This document shows positions 8,800-18,399 of a DNA stretch of 64,000 nucleotides, piece by piece (the stretch's first letter is position 1; every line of letters begins with the position of its first letter). This DNA comes from Geojedonia sp051814705 (lineage in GTDB: Bacteria > Bacteroidota > Bacteroidia > Flavobacteriales > Flavobacteriaceae): positions 1,608,661 through 1,672,660 of the forward strand of contig JBPWQW010000001.1 of NCBI GenBank assembly GCA_051814705.1. Reading direction: 5' to 3'. The translations under genes were made by a program, and so were the position numbers. A model generated the notes under the pieces. It saw nothing but the letters and a program-made list of their open reading frames with translations, ran no database searches and was not told the origin of the DNA.

Positions 8800-10968
8800 A
8801 TGAATAATGAAAATGGAATGAGCAAATGCCCCGTCATGCATGGTGGAAATACAACTACCAAAAAAGTGGTAATGGACTGGTGGCCCAATGCACTTAATTT
8901 GGACATTCTTCATCAGCACGACACCAAAACTAATCCCTTGGGAACAGATTTTAACTATCGCGAAGAGCTAAAAAAATTAGATGTAAAGGCATTGAAAAAA
9001 GACCTTCATAATTTAATGACCGATAGCCAAGACTGGTGGCCTGCAGATTGGGGGCACTATGGCGGATTGATGATTCGATTGGCATGGCATGCAGCTGGTA
9101 CTTATAGAATTGCCGATGGCCGTGGTGGAGCAGGCACGGGCAACCAACGTTTTGCGCCCTTAAATTCTTGGCCTGATAATGTGAGTTTGGACAAAGCACG
9201 ACGCTTATTATGGCCCATTAAGCAAAAATATGGAAACAAAGTGAGTTGGGCAGATTTAATTATTCTGGCTGGAACCATCGCATATGAGAGTATGGGTTTA
9301 AAAACCTTTGGTTTCGCTTTTGGTCGAGAAGATATTTGGGGTCCAGAAAAAGATACTTATTGGGGAGCTGAAAAGGAATGGTTGGCTCCAAGTGATGGAC
9401 GCTATGAAAATGTCGATAAGCCTTCGACTTTGGAAAACCCATTGGCAGCTGTACAAATGGGATTAATTTATGTAAATCCACAAGGCGTAAACGGTAAACC
9501 CGACCCACTTAAAACGGGAGCTCAGGTACGTGAAACTTTTAGACGTATGGCTATGAATGATGAAGAAACGGTTGCTATAACTGCTGGCGGACACACTGTT
9601 GGGAAAGCACATGGAAATGGAAATGCCGATATTTTAGGGCCTAATCCCGAAGCTGCACCAGTGGAAGGACAAGGCTTTGGATGGGCTAATCCAACCCGAA
9701 CGGGCAAAGGCCGTGATGCGGTAACCAGTGGATTGGAAGGGGCTTGGACCACACATCCAACAAAATGGGATAATGGTTTCTTTGAAATGTTGTTCAACCA
9801 TGAGTGGGAATTACGTAAAAGTCCTGCAGGTGCTTGGCAATGGGAGCCAATACATATAAAAGAAGAAGATATGCCGGTGGATGTGGAAGATAAGAAAACA
9901 CGTTATAATCCCATGATGACCGATGCAGATATGGCCATGAAAATGGATCCGATATACAAAGAGATTTCGTTAAGATTTAAGAATGATTTTGAGGCCTTTT
10001 CTAATGTGTTTGCCCGAGCTTGGTTTAAGCTCACCCATAGAGATATGGGTCCTAAAGCACGCTATTTTGGACCTGATGTCCCCCATGAAGATTTAATTTG
10101 GCAAGATTATGTTCCTCAAGGCAAAAAAGGTTATGATGTAGATGCCGTAAAAACAAAAATTGCCGATTCAAGCTTAACCATTTCTGAAATGGTTTCAACT
10201 GCATGGGATAGTGCCAGAACGTTTAGAGGTTCAGATTTCAGAGGAGGCGCCAATGGGGCACGCATTCGTTTGGCACCTCAAAAAGACTGGGAAGGCAACG
10301 AACCAGAACGCTTAGTTAAAGTACTTTCAGTATTGGAACCTATTGCTTCAAAATTTGGAATTAGTATTGCCGATACTATTGTGTTGGCTGGAAATGTAGG
10401 CGTTGAAAAAGCAGCAAAAAAAGCGGGTATGAATATAACCGTTCCATTTGCCCCAGGGCGTGGTGATGCGACAGATGACATGACAGATGCTGAATCGTTT
10501 GAACCTCTTGAACCCTTAGCTGATGGCTATAGAAACTGGCTAAAAAAAGATTACGTCGTAAGCCCTGAAGAGTTGATGCTTGACCGTAGCCAATTAATGG
10601 GACTGACAGCTCCTGAAATGACCGTACTTATTGGTGGTATGCGTGTGATGGGCACCAATTATGGCAGCACAAAGCACGGCGTGTTTACCAATACCGAAGG
10701 CGCTTTGACCAACGATTTCTTTGTAAACCTAACCAATATGGCTTACCATTGGAAGCCTGCGGGTCCTAATGTTTATGAAATTGTGGATCGCAAAACAGGG
10801 AATGTGAAGTGGACCGCAACGCGCATAGATTTAGTGTTTGGCTCTAATTCTATTTTAAGGGCCTATGCCGAAGTGTATGCACAAGATGATAGCAAAGAGA
10901 AGTTTGTAAACGACTTTGTATCGGCTTGGACTAAGGTCATGAACCTAGATCGATTCGATTTGATTTAA
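8800..10968 (+). CDS. katG: Catalase-peroxidase KatG
   Basis: A 722-residue bifunctional haem enzyme that decomposes hydrogen peroxide. Distal-site residues Arg93, Trp96 and His97 are in MIRLAWHAAGTYR. The proximal haem ligand is His265 in ITAGGHTVG. The covalent Trp-Tyr-Met adduct that gives KatG its catalase activity can form from Trp96, Tyr224 (MGLIYVNPQG) and Met250 (RRMAMND). A degenerate C-terminal peroxidase-like half is present, as usual. There is no signal peptide, so it is cytoplasmic. It stands alone with a terminator after it. Confidence 0.98.
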   Translation: MNNENGMSKCPVMHGGNTTTKKVVMDWWPNALNLDILHQHDTKTNPLGTDFNYREELKKLDVKALKKDLHNLMTDSQDWWPADWGHYGGLMIRLAWHAAGTYRIADGRGGAGTGNQRFAPLNSWPDNVSLDKARRLLWPIKQKYGNKVSWADLIILAGTIAYESMGLKTFGFAFGREDIWGPEKDTYWGAEKEWLAPSDGRYENVDKPSTLENPLAAVQMGLIYVNPQGVNGKPDPLKTGAQVRETFRRMAMNDEETVAITAGGHTVGKAHGNGNADILGPNPEAAPVEGQGFGWANPTRTGKGRDAVTSGLEGAWTTHPTKWDNGFFEMLFNHEWELRKSPAGAWQWEPIHIKEEDMPVDVEDKKTRYNPMMTDADMAMKMDPIYKEISLRFKNDFEAFSNVFARAWFKLTHRDMGPKARYFGPDVPHEDLIWQDYVPQGKKGYDVDAVKTKIADSSLTISEMVSTAWDSARTFRGSDFRGGANGARIRLAPQKDWEGNEPERLVKVLSVLEPIASKFGISIADTIVLAGNVGVEKAAKKAGMNITVPFAPGRGDATDDMTDAESFEPLEPLADGYRNWLKKDYVVSPEELMLDRSQLMGLTAPEMTVLIGGMRVMGTNYGSTKHGVFTNTEGALTNDFFVNLTNMAYHWKPAGPNVYEIVDRKTGNVKWTATRIDLVFGSNSILRAYAEVYAQDDSKEKFVNDFVSAWTKVMNLDRFDLI

Positions 10969-10991
10969 TCTTAGTCTAATCATGAATACCT

Positions 10992-11022
10992 AAAGAGGTG
11001 ACCCGAAAAGATCATCTCTTTT
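10992..11022 (+). terminator. Intrinsic terminator of katG
   Basis: Arms AAAGAGGTGA and TCATCTCTTT pair with one G-T wobble across a ten-base loop and run into T6. It begins 24 bases after the katG stop. Confidence 0.8.
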
Positions 11023-11181
11023 TTGATGTATTTATAGTATAGCTTAAATAGGGGTTTTTAGAATGGACATGTAATGATCTTTGATTTAGGCTAAAACAAC
11101 AATTATTTTTTATGGAGTTGTGCGTCGTTTTTTCTTTCTACAAATTATGTTTTTTGTGTCTGACTTGATTCCGAAGTTTTT

Positions 11182-14100
11182 TCACTTCTTAAATAGGTCA
11201 TCCAGTTTCTTATAATTGTCCTTTTTAGAAACCATTTTAAATTCTTCAATCAAGTCCATAGTTGTTGCTGGTTGTAAAGGAAATTTATGTTTGGCCAACA
11301 ACTTTTTTAAAGCTACATTAATTTTTTCTTCGCCAATCAAAACATATAATTCATGCATTTTTACTAGGCCTTTGTTATATATAACATTGGCATTGTTTGG
11401 ATTTGAGTTGTACAAAGGTTCTTCCCCACTAAACGCTTTTTCGCTATCATACATATCTTTATATAGCTTGACCATTTCTAACATTTTTGCTTGACCATAT
11501 TCATTTTTGTATAACATCAATTGCGTGTATTGAGCCAATGTTTCTGTAAGTACACCACTTCCTTCTCTATAATCGGGTTTTAGTTGCGCATTTCCCCACC
11601 ATTGATGCGACAATTCGTGTCCTGCCAATTCATTAATAATATCGTGACCTTCGCCTTGTGATAAGTTTAAATGAAATTGCGTTTCGTTGATATAAATGGT
11701 TGCAGGGTAAGCCGTTGCCGCAAAACCTCTGGTAAAAGAACTGATTTCGGCAAATCGAATTGTTTTGTAAGGATATTTTCCAAAATTTGTTTCACAATAC
11801 CGCAATGTTTTTTTTATACTATTGATTAAATGCGAAATATTTTGATGGTGTTTAGGGTCGTAAAAAACTTCGATTTCAATATCATTATAGCTTGATTTTT
11901 GAATCGCATATTTTGCTGATGAAACTGCAAATCGAAACGGGATATCAGTGGCTTTATAATGAAAATAATTTCGATTATTCTTTGAATATTTTTTTACTAG
12001 TTCGCCAACTGAAATTGCCGTTTGGTCTATAGAAGTTGAGACTATAACATCAAAATTTATAAATTCATAATGGTACGGATCTGCCAACGGCGCATCCACT
12101 TTTGTGAGTGCTTCTTGTAATGGCATCTCTCGTTTCTTTCTTTCATCTTTATCTTCAATTTCATTGTCAAAATTATAGCCTAGGGATGGGAAATAATTGC
12201 TAATTCGCATAAAAGCACCATTTTCCACGATGGCATTAAATGATTGATGCCCTTTTAAAGGTTCTATTTTATATTCAAAATCAAAGCAGATGGAAATACT
12301 GTCATTCGGGAACAATTTTTGTTTTGTTTTAAATAGATATTGCCCAAATTCTTTATCTTTTTTTACTAAAGTTAATTGCGATGAAGCAATAGAATTCCAA
12401 GTAATTTCATTTGATGTATTGATTAAAACTTCTGAAATTTCAGATTGAGTTTTATTAACCAAAAGGTATGTCCCTTCAACTTTATAGCTATTCTTCTCAG
12501 GAAATAAATCAATGTTTGTTTTTACATCGGTAATGCTTGGCTGCGGGTTGTTTTTATAGGATTTGTATTTTTCTTCATAATGCTGTTGCCAATTCAATTG
12601 AATTTCTTCAGAAACAGCATCACTTTTTGTGAAAATATAAACCCCTGTTAATAACATGACCACAAAAAGTAAAATTAAAATGGTGAATGATTTCCATTTT
12701 GTTTTTAAAACCGTTTTGTTCAAAAAAAGAATAGCCAAAACTGAAAGTAATACTGCAAAAGACAAGCTGTAAAACATCGAAACTGAAAATGCTTTTGGTA
12801 TATATCCGAAACCATTTATATCACTAAAGGTATCGGGTATATAGTTGGCAAATCGAGATAGTGGATGTTTAAAACCAAACGCTTTACCTAAAGATGAATT
12901 TGTCAAAATCAAAAAGACAGCAGAAGCACAAAGTGCAATGTATTTGTTTTTAATAAGGTACTGAAAAGCAATAATAACAAGGCCACAAAGCGATGCAGGC
13001 AAGCCGATGAAATATAATAAGGACAAATAAGTGTTCCAATCAATGATTGGATAGTGATACAAAATCTGAAATATTATACCAAAAATAATAGAGGTAAATA
13101 TCAAAATCAACGAAATGATAGATACCGTAATAAATTTTGAAATGAATAAAGCCGAATTTGAAAATGGCGTTGAATTCTCGATAACTATAAAATTGACGCC
13201 TTTACTTTTCCAAACTAATTCACTTCCGTAAAATAGCATCGCCAATAACAATATAAAAGGAATTGTTGCCAAAATTGTATTTACCATTAAAGTGGTAGTA
13301 ACAAAATATTGTGGCAATCGAATACCTCCTTCTATTGCCCCATACATTTCCATACCTACTATAAATAAAGTCATGACAATCAGTAAAACAAATGGAATGC
13401 TTTTTAGGGTTGATTTTAAATCTATTTTTAAAAAAGTTATAATTGTTGAGATAAAATATTTTTTTCCATTTGATTTTGTTGCTGTTCTGGTATACACATA
13501 TTTTTTGTCGGCTAATTCAACTACAGTTTCAACTTTCTTTTTTTGCTTGTTTGAGGTTTTGAATTGGAAGCGTTTATAGGCACTATATAAAAGGGCAAGA
13601 GCCAATAAAATAATTGCTATTCTATTAAATAATAAGTTTCCTGAAAGCTCCAGAACCATTGTGTTTTTTTGTAACGCTGTCCAATATCGAGTTTGTTCAA
13701 AAAATGCTGCCATTCCAAATGGGTCTAACTTTGCCGATAGGCCCATTGCGCTATCAGAAGCAGGTGAAGCACTGGCTAATAAGGGTGAATTTGAAAAAAT
13801 AGAACCAATCATATACAGCACATAAATGCCCAATCCGCTTAAATAAATAGACATTTTATTTTTGCTAAACCAAGCGGTGCAACAAACTATAGCGGTACAT
13901 AAAAAGATATTGGGAAGTACGATTACCAATAAAGAATTTAGGTAATAATTTAAATGAAAGACTTCCCAATTTTCGCTATCATCTATTTTCATAAAATGCC
14001 CAAACATATATCCAATTAGGAATAGTAGATATGTAAATACAGCTACTCCAAAAACTAATAAAAACCTGCTCACAAAATAGTTTCTAATTGTTATTGGTGT

Positions 14101-14367
14101 TGTATACAATATCTGTTCAAAATGGTTGTCTCTTTCTCGCAATAGACTTTGTGAAGCCATTATTACGATGGGAAAGAGGCTTGCCAACGAAAATAGCCCT
14201 AATATGAAAGTGATGGCATAAGGAGAATTATATTTGATGTTTGGAAATGCAATTCCTGCGGAAGTTCCTGCCCATATACCAACACCAAAAAATGATAATA
14301 GCATGATATAAAATGAAATTTTACGGACATAAAATTTCCATTCGAATAAAATTAAATGTTGAAGCAT
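11182..14367 (-). CDS. ABC-2 permease fused to M1-type zinc peptidase domain
   Basis: A 1061-residue fusion. The N-terminal half holds about twelve hydrophobic segments in two ABC-2 permease sets; the C-terminal third is an extracytoplasmic gluzincin domain. HELSH (bases 11605-11619, about residue 917) gives two zinc ligands; the third is likely the Glu of LTETLAQY, 20 residues after the second His, slightly longer than the usual 18 of M1 enzymes. No GAMEN exopeptidase motif is seen; the region reads GFAATAYPATIYINE. I start at ATG 14367, one base after the ATPase stop, rather than at 14403 inside the ATPase gene. Substrate and peptidase activity are unknown. Confidence 0.87.
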   Translation of the reverse strand: MLQHLILFEWKFYVRKISFYIMLLSFFGVGIWAGTSAGIAFPNIKYNSPYAITFILGLFSLASLFPIVIMASQSLLRERDNHFEQILYTTPITIRNYFVSRFLLVFGVAVFTYLLFLIGYMFGHFMKIDDSENWEVFHLNYYLNSLLVIVLPNIFLCTAIVCCTAWFSKNKMSIYLSGLGIYVLYMIGSIFSNSPLLASASPASDSAMGLSAKLDPFGMAAFFEQTRYWTALQKNTMVLELSGNLLFNRIAIILLALALLYSAYKRFQFKTSNKQKKKVETVVELADKKYVYTRTATKSNGKKYFISTIITFLKIDLKSTLKSIPFVLLIVMTLFIVGMEMYGAIEGGIRLPQYFVTTTLMVNTILATIPFILLLAMLFYGSELVWKSKGVNFIVIENSTPFSNSALFISKFITVSIISLILIFTSIIFGIIFQILYHYPIIDWNTYLSLLYFIGLPASLCGLVIIAFQYLIKNKYIALCASAVFLILTNSSLGKAFGFKHPLSRFANYIPDTFSDINGFGYIPKAFSVSMFYSLSFAVLLSVLAILFLNKTVLKTKWKSFTILILLFVVMLLTGVYIFTKSDAVSEEIQLNWQQHYEEKYKSYKNNPQPSITDVKTNIDLFPEKNSYKVEGTYLLVNKTQSEISEVLINTSNEITWNSIASSQLTLVKKDKEFGQYLFKTKQKLFPNDSISICFDFEYKIEPLKGHQSFNAIVENGAFMRISNYFPSLGYNFDNEIEDKDERKKREMPLQEALTKVDAPLADPYHYEFINFDVIVSTSIDQTAISVGELVKKYSKNNRNYFHYKATDIPFRFAVSSAKYAIQKSSYNDIEIEVFYDPKHHQNISHLINSIKKTLRYCETNFGKYPYKTIRFAEISSFTRGFAATAYPATIYINETQFHLNLSQGEGHDIINELAGHELSHQWWGNAQLKPDYREGSGVLTETLAQYTQLMLYKNEYGQAKMLEMVKLYKDMYDSEKAFSGEEPLYNSNPNNANVIYNKGLVKMHELYVLIGEEKINVALKKLLAKHKFPLQPATTMDLIEEFKMVSKKDNYKKLDDLFKK

Positions 14368-14368
14368 C

Positions 14369-15244
14369 TTATTGTAGTTTTTGTAATGTGGTGAAATAAA
14401 CATCTTCTAAATCTGCTTCTGTTTGTATAAATCCGTTTAGCGGATTTACATTAGCAAAAACTTTAATGCTCAATTTGCCAGCTTGCAATTGGGTAGATAT
14501 TATCTTGTACTGATTCTGATATTCTGAAAGTTTATTTTTATCAATCTGTTTCTTCCAAACCTTGCCATTAATTTCAGCAATAAACTGTTCAGGTTTGCCA
14601 GTTAATAGTAATTCTCCTTTATTGATAATTGCCATTTGTGTGCACAAATTTCTCACATCTTCCACCAAATGTGTTGATAGAATTACTATGATGTTTTCAC
14701 CAATTTCACTTAACAAATTATTGAAACGATTTCTTTCAGCAGGGTCTAAACCAGCTGTTGGTTCATCTACAATAATAATTTTTGGATCACCTAAAAGTGC
14801 TTGTGCCACACCAAAACGCTGACGCATTCCGCCACTATACGTACTAACAGCTTTGTTTTTTTTCTCCAATAAATTAGTCTTTTCGAGTAGTGCCAATAGT
14901 TGTTCTTTTCGAGTGTTTTTATCATAGAGGCCTTTTAATATTGCCAAGTGATTGAGCAAGTCATATCCCGAAATGTTTTGATAAACCCCAAAATCTTGGG
15001 GTAAATAGCCCAATTGTTTTTTGATGACTATAGGATTTTCAATTAGATCTTCATCATTGAATACAATTGAACCTTTGTCGGATTGTTGCAGACCAACGAT
15101 GGTTTTCATTAGTGTAGATTTTCCTGCGCCGTTTGGACCCAATAATCCAAACATTCCGTTTTCGATTTCAAGCGAAATGTTGCTCAACGCTTTTACGCCA
15201 TTGGCATAGGTTTTTGTGAGATTTTTGATTTTTAAACTGTTCAT
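14369..15244 (-). CDS. ABC transporter ATP-binding protein
   Basis: A 291-residue ATPase powering the adjacent permease/peptidase fusion. Walker A is GPNGAGKST (36-44), the signature is YSGGMRQR, Walker B is IIIVDEPTAGLDP, and the switch His is in ILSTHLVEDV. The C-terminal 70 residues resemble the extension of ABC-2 exporter ATPases. Its stop is one base from the permease start, so translation is probably coupled. No periplasmic binding protein is nearby, which fits an exporter or a membrane-remodelling role. Confidence 0.93.
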   Translation of the reverse strand: MNSLKIKNLTKTYANGVKALSNISLEIENGMFGLLGPNGAGKSTLMKTIVGLQQSDKGSIVFNDEDLIENPIVIKKQLGYLPQDFGVYQNISGYDLLNHLAILKGLYDKNTRKEQLLALLEKTNLLEKKNKAVSTYSGGMRQRFGVAQALLGDPKIIIVDEPTAGLDPAERNRFNNLLSEIGENIIVILSTHLVEDVRNLCTQMAIINKGELLLTGKPEQFIAEINGKVWKKQIDKNKLSEYQNQYKIISTQLQAGKLSIKVFANVNPLNGFIQTEADLEDVYFTTLQKLQ

Positions 15245-15357
15245 TTTTTGATTGAATTGATAATTATTAATGATTGATTTATGCTAAAATTTAGACAAAA
15301 CGCTACCTGTCAACTTCAGTTAAGTAGTTGATATTTAATTAAATAATTGTTTGAAAT

Positions 15358-15564
15358 TTATTCTTCTACATACTCCATAACATCGCCTGGTTGACAATCT
15401 AATGCTTTACAAATAGCCTCTAAAGTATCAAACCGAAACCCTTTGGCTTTCCCCGTTTTTAATATGGATAAATTAGCGGGTGTAATATTCAGGATTTCTG
15501 CCAATTCCTTGCTTTGCATCTTTCGTTTGGCAAGCATAACATCTATATTTACTACTATTGCCAT
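15358..15564 (-). CDS. Small Xre/Cro-type HTH regulator (YozG-like)
   Basis: A 68-residue helix-turn-helix protein: MQSKELAEILNITPANLSIL forms the DNA-binding unit and the C-terminal GDVMEYVEE is typical of YozG-like regulators. It follows the DUF2975 gene with two bases between, a conserved pairing. The DNA target is not known; the inverted repeat at 16145-16196, upstream of the pair, is a candidate. Confidence 0.88.
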   Translation of the reverse strand: MAIVVNIDVMLAKRKMQSKELAEILNITPANLSILKTGKAKGFRFDTLEAICKALDCQPGDVMEYVEE

Positions 15565-15566
15565 AA

Positions 15567-16085
15567 CTATATGTATAAATCTTGTTCGTTCTGTAGATTG
15601 AAGCCTTGTTTAAAAATGGCATAAAGGAAATAAGCAAAGACACCCAGAAAAAAGTGAATTACTGCAGCCCATTCCAATCCATCTTCTATGTTGCCGGTGA
15701 AAATTAAGGTCACTAAAATGAAGATTGAAGGCACAAAAATATTTGCCAAATAGAACCATTTTAATTGATTTACACCATATTCCGTAAACAGTTTGGGTTG
15801 TTTAAAAGCATTGAATACATTACTCACTAAAAAAAAGAAAATACCATAAGCGCCAATTGGAATAAGAAATTCAAAAATTTTATAACTCCAATTGTTCTCT
15901 CCAAGCAGAAATTTGATTTCGGTAAATGGATAACAGACTGCAAAATAGTTTCCATTATCTTGTGTAATGTAACTCCATTCCGTTACTAATGAAAAGAGTG
16001 CATAAATTGTGACCAAAATATATGCAATGGCTACTATTCTTGTGATATAGAATAAAATTGTAGAAATGATTTTGACATTCTTCAT
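15567..16085 (-). CDS. DUF2975 membrane protein
   Basis: A 172-residue protein with four predicted membrane helices (about 8-34, 66-86, 107-127, 137-158) and the DUF2975 hallmark NAFKQPKLFTEYGVNQLKW between helices two and three. DUF2975 proteins are usually encoded directly before a small Xre regulator, as here; the pair is thought to act together, perhaps membrane protein sensing and regulator output, but the function is not established. An AT-rich inverted repeat lies 60-110 bases upstream. Confidence 0.85.
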   Translation of the reverse strand: MKNVKIISTILFYITRIVAIAYILVTIYALFSLVTEWSYITQDNGNYFAVCYPFTEIKFLLGENNWSYKIFEFLIPIGAYGIFFFLVSNVFNAFKQPKLFTEYGVNQLKWFYLANIFVPSIFILVTLIFTGNIEDGLEWAAVIHFFLGVFAYFLYAIFKQGFNLQNEQDLYI

Positions 16086-16144
16086 CTTACTAAATTTTTA
16101 TATATTATTGCAAATAAACAATAAATTATTGTAATACGATAATT

Positions 16145-16196
16145 AATTATCAAAAAAATAATTTTATCATAGTGAAAATTATATATTTTGATAATT
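16145..16196. repeat. 21-bp AT-rich inverted repeat upstream of DUF2975 gene
   Basis: Left arm 16145-16165 and right arm 16175-16196 are reverse complements apart from one mismatch/indel, with a nine-base spacer. It sits between the peroxiredoxin-like gene (ends 16315) and the DUF2975/Xre pair. It could be an operator, or a terminator since T-runs flank it. AT-only arms reduce confidence. Confidence 0.45.
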
Positions 16197-16314
16197 TTTT
16201 CAGAAAGGTATTTTAGGTAGGCTCTCAGATGTGTGAGGATTTTTCCTTTACGACCCTATGTTTTTCAGGTCAGATTTTATTCTGGTGATTTTTTCTCTAT
16301 TAAAAGAAACCGGC

Positions 16315-16872
16315 TCACAACTTCCACTTAATATTACAGCCAATACTGGGTTTTTGGTGTTGAGAAATGGGTTGGTTTTTTAATAGTTTATCTATAGCGT
16401 TTCGCAAATCGTTACCAGTTACGGGCAATCCGTTGCCTGGTCTGGAATCGTCTAATTGTCCACGATACACTAATGTTAGGGCGTCATCAAACAGATAGAA
16501 ATCTGGAGTACAGGCTGCGTCATAGGCTTTGGCAACAGCTTGGGCCTCGTCGTACAGATACGGAAAAATAAAACCTTGTTCTAAGGCGTTTTGTTTCATA
16601 AAGTGTGGCGCATCTTGTGGGTAATGTTCGACGTCATTGCTGGAAATGGCAATGCAATTGATGTGGTTTGGTTTATAAACTGTTGCCAGTTTCGCAATTT
16701 GGGAATTGACATGTTTTACAAAAGGGCAGTGGTTGCAGATAAAAAGAATCACGGTGCCTTTTAAACCTTTAAGATCGTGTAGGCTCATCTGTTGTTGGGA
16801 TATTGTGTCCAACAATGTAAAATCGGGTGCTTGTGTGCCTAAAGGCAGCATATTTGATAAAGTTCGAGCCAT
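16315..16872 (-). CDS. Thioredoxin-fold peroxiredoxin-like protein
   Basis: A 185-residue AhpC/TSA-type protein. APDFTL (15-20) opens the domain and CNHCPFVKHV (46-55) is the redox site, with two Cys as in a CxxC. TPDFYLF gives the cis-Pro-type segment. There is no signal peptide, so it is cytoplasmic. It resembles the thioredoxin family proteins that bacteria encode alone; partner and substrate are unknown. It ends just inside the 16.3 kb boundary and has no operon mate. Confidence 0.85.
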   Translation of the reverse strand: MARTLSNMLPLGTQAPDFTLLDTISQQQMSLHDLKGLKGTVILFICNHCPFVKHVNSQIAKLATVYKPNHINCIAISSNDVEHYPQDAPHFMKQNALEQGFIFPYLYDEAQAVAKAYDAACTPDFYLFDDALTLVYRGQLDDSRPGNGLPVTGNDLRNAIDKLLKNQPISQHQKPSIGCNIKWKL

Positions 16873-16924
16873 AATAGTTCCTGCTTAGACGGAATCTCAT
16901 TTAAGATTAAACACGAGTCCATTA

Positions 16925-16932
16925 CAAAGTTA
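16925..16932 (-). promoter_or_regulatory. -7 box (TAACTTTG) for peroxiredoxin-like gene
   Basis: The plus strand CAAAGTTA reads TAACTTTG on the minus strand, 53 bases before the start at 16872. It fits TAnnTTTG. No clear upstream box. Confidence 0.4.
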
Positions 16933-17007
16933 ATTTTTTTGATTGAACTTCATACCCATCTATACCGCGTAGTTTTTTATATTTACACGATAAAGCAAGT
17001 TACGACA

Positions 17008-17343
17008 ATGGATCAAAGTATAACATTTGAAGATTTTACCAAAGTGGATTTACGAGTGGGAACCATCATTGAGGTGAAGGACTTTCCTGAGGCTCGAAAT
17101 CCTGCCTACCAACTCACCATCGATTTTGGGGCTTTGGGCATCAAAAAATCATCTGCACAAATCACCACATTGTATAACAAAGAAGCTTTACTGAACCGGC
17201 AAATTGTGGCAGTGGTCAATTTTCCAAATAAACAAATTGCCAAATTTATAAGCGAATGTTTGGTGTTGGGTGCTGTGGATGGTAAAGATGTTACGCTGCT
17301 CAACCCTGAACACAAGGTTAAAAATGGTTCGCTGGTTTCCTAA
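17008..17343 (+). CDS. csaA: CsaA-like tRNA-binding domain protein
   Basis: A 111-residue OB-fold protein of the CsaA/EMAP-II type. DLRVGTIIEVKDFPEARNPA matches the tRNA-binding domain opening, with SAQIT and VVNFPNKQIA further on. CsaA is a dimeric tRNA-binding protein once reported to have chaperone-like activity. The frame opens upstream at 16939, but ATG 17008 (MDQSITFEDF) gives the family length. It is followed 24 bases later by an acyltransferase gene. Confidence 0.9.
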   Translation: MDQSITFEDFTKVDLRVGTIIEVKDFPEARNPAYQLTIDFGALGIKKSSAQITTLYNKEALLNRQIVAVVNFPNKQIAKFISECLVLGAVDGKDVTLLNPEHKVKNGSLVS

Positions 17344-17367
17344 ATTGGCTCCCAAAACAACAAGATT

Positions 17368-18399
17368 TTGAAATCTTTATGGCTACATACGATTAGAGCG
17401 TACATTCGCTTGGGATTGTTTTTTTATTACAAAGACATCAAAGTTGTCAATGCTGAGCATGTTCCTAAAACTGGAGCAGTTCTATTTTTGGCCAATCATC
17501 AAAATGCTTTATTGGATGCCTTATTGATTGCTACCAAATGCGGACGTTTTTCTTATTTTTTAACTCGGGCCAGTGTGTTTCAAAATGCCATTGTTGCTCA
17601 AATTTTGAAAAGTTTATTGATGTTACCCGTGTACAGGGTCAGGGACGGATGGAATAATCTTTCAAAAAATAATGCGATTTTTAAAAAGAGCGCTGAACTG
17701 TTAGACAAAGAACAGGCGATAGTCATATTTCCGGAAGGCTCACATCATTTAAACCGAACGGTAAGACCATTGAGCAAAGGATTTACGCGTATCATTTTTG
17801 AGACCTTAGAACAGTATCCTGAAACCCAATTACAAATGATTCCTGTGGGGTTGAATTATGTACAAGCCGAAAAATTTGGCGATAGTGTGTCGCTTTATTT
17901 TGGAAAACCAATACCAAGTTCTGCTGAAGAGTTTAAAACTCAAAATGAAATGGTAGTAGATTTAAAAACAAAGGTGTTCAATAGCTTGTGCGAACTCACA
18001 ACACATATTGCTTCAGAGGATTACGACGCGACAGTAAGCAGGCTTAACCAGAAAAAAGTCGATTTTTTAAATCCCGAAGCCGTTAATACATGCATCACCA
18101 GTAACTTTAAAAATTGTGAGCCAGTCCAAACAAAAGATTTTTCAATACTTAAGAAGGTTTTTAAGTTTTTGATGATTCTAGCTTTGATTGTGCCCTATCT
18201 CATTTGGAAGCTAGCAGTTCTACCCAAAATCGAAGAAATTGAGTTTAGATCTACTTTTAGATTTGTTGTCGCCATTTCAATCGTGCCAATTTATGTGCTT
18301 GTCTTAACATTAATTTTGTTGATTTTGGCAAGTTTTAAATTGGCACTTTTGTATTTTTTTGGTGTTTTAATCCTAATACTTATTGCGGTAAAACTATAA
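17368..18399 (+). CDS. Membrane acyltransferase of the PlsC/GPAT-like type
   Basis: A 343-residue protein with an acyltransferase domain (about 30-230) and C-terminal hydrophobic helices (about 262-343). The motif is NHQNALLD: His44 and Asp50 with five residues between, as in NHPNALLDP-type relatives. FPEGSHH (121-127) is the second block. The start is TTG, since no ATG lies in frame before the conserved region. It overlaps the end of the convergent M14 gene by six bases. Acyl acceptor is unknown. Confidence 0.85.
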   Translation: MKSLWLHTIRAYIRLGLFFYYKDIKVVNAEHVPKTGAVLFLANHQNALLDALLIATKCGRFSYFLTRASVFQNAIVAQILKSLLMLPVYRVRDGWNNLSKNNAIFKKSAELLDKEQAIVIFPEGSHHLNRTVRPLSKGFTRIIFETLEQYPETQLQMIPVGLNYVQAEKFGDSVSLYFGKPIPSSAEEFKTQNEMVVDLKTKVFNSLCELTTHIASEDYDATVSRLNQKKVDFLNPEAVNTCITSNFKNCEPVQTKDFSILKKVFKFLMILALIVPYLIWKLAVLPKIEEIEFRSTFRFVVAISIVPIYVLVLTLILLILASFKLALLYFFGVLILILIAVKL

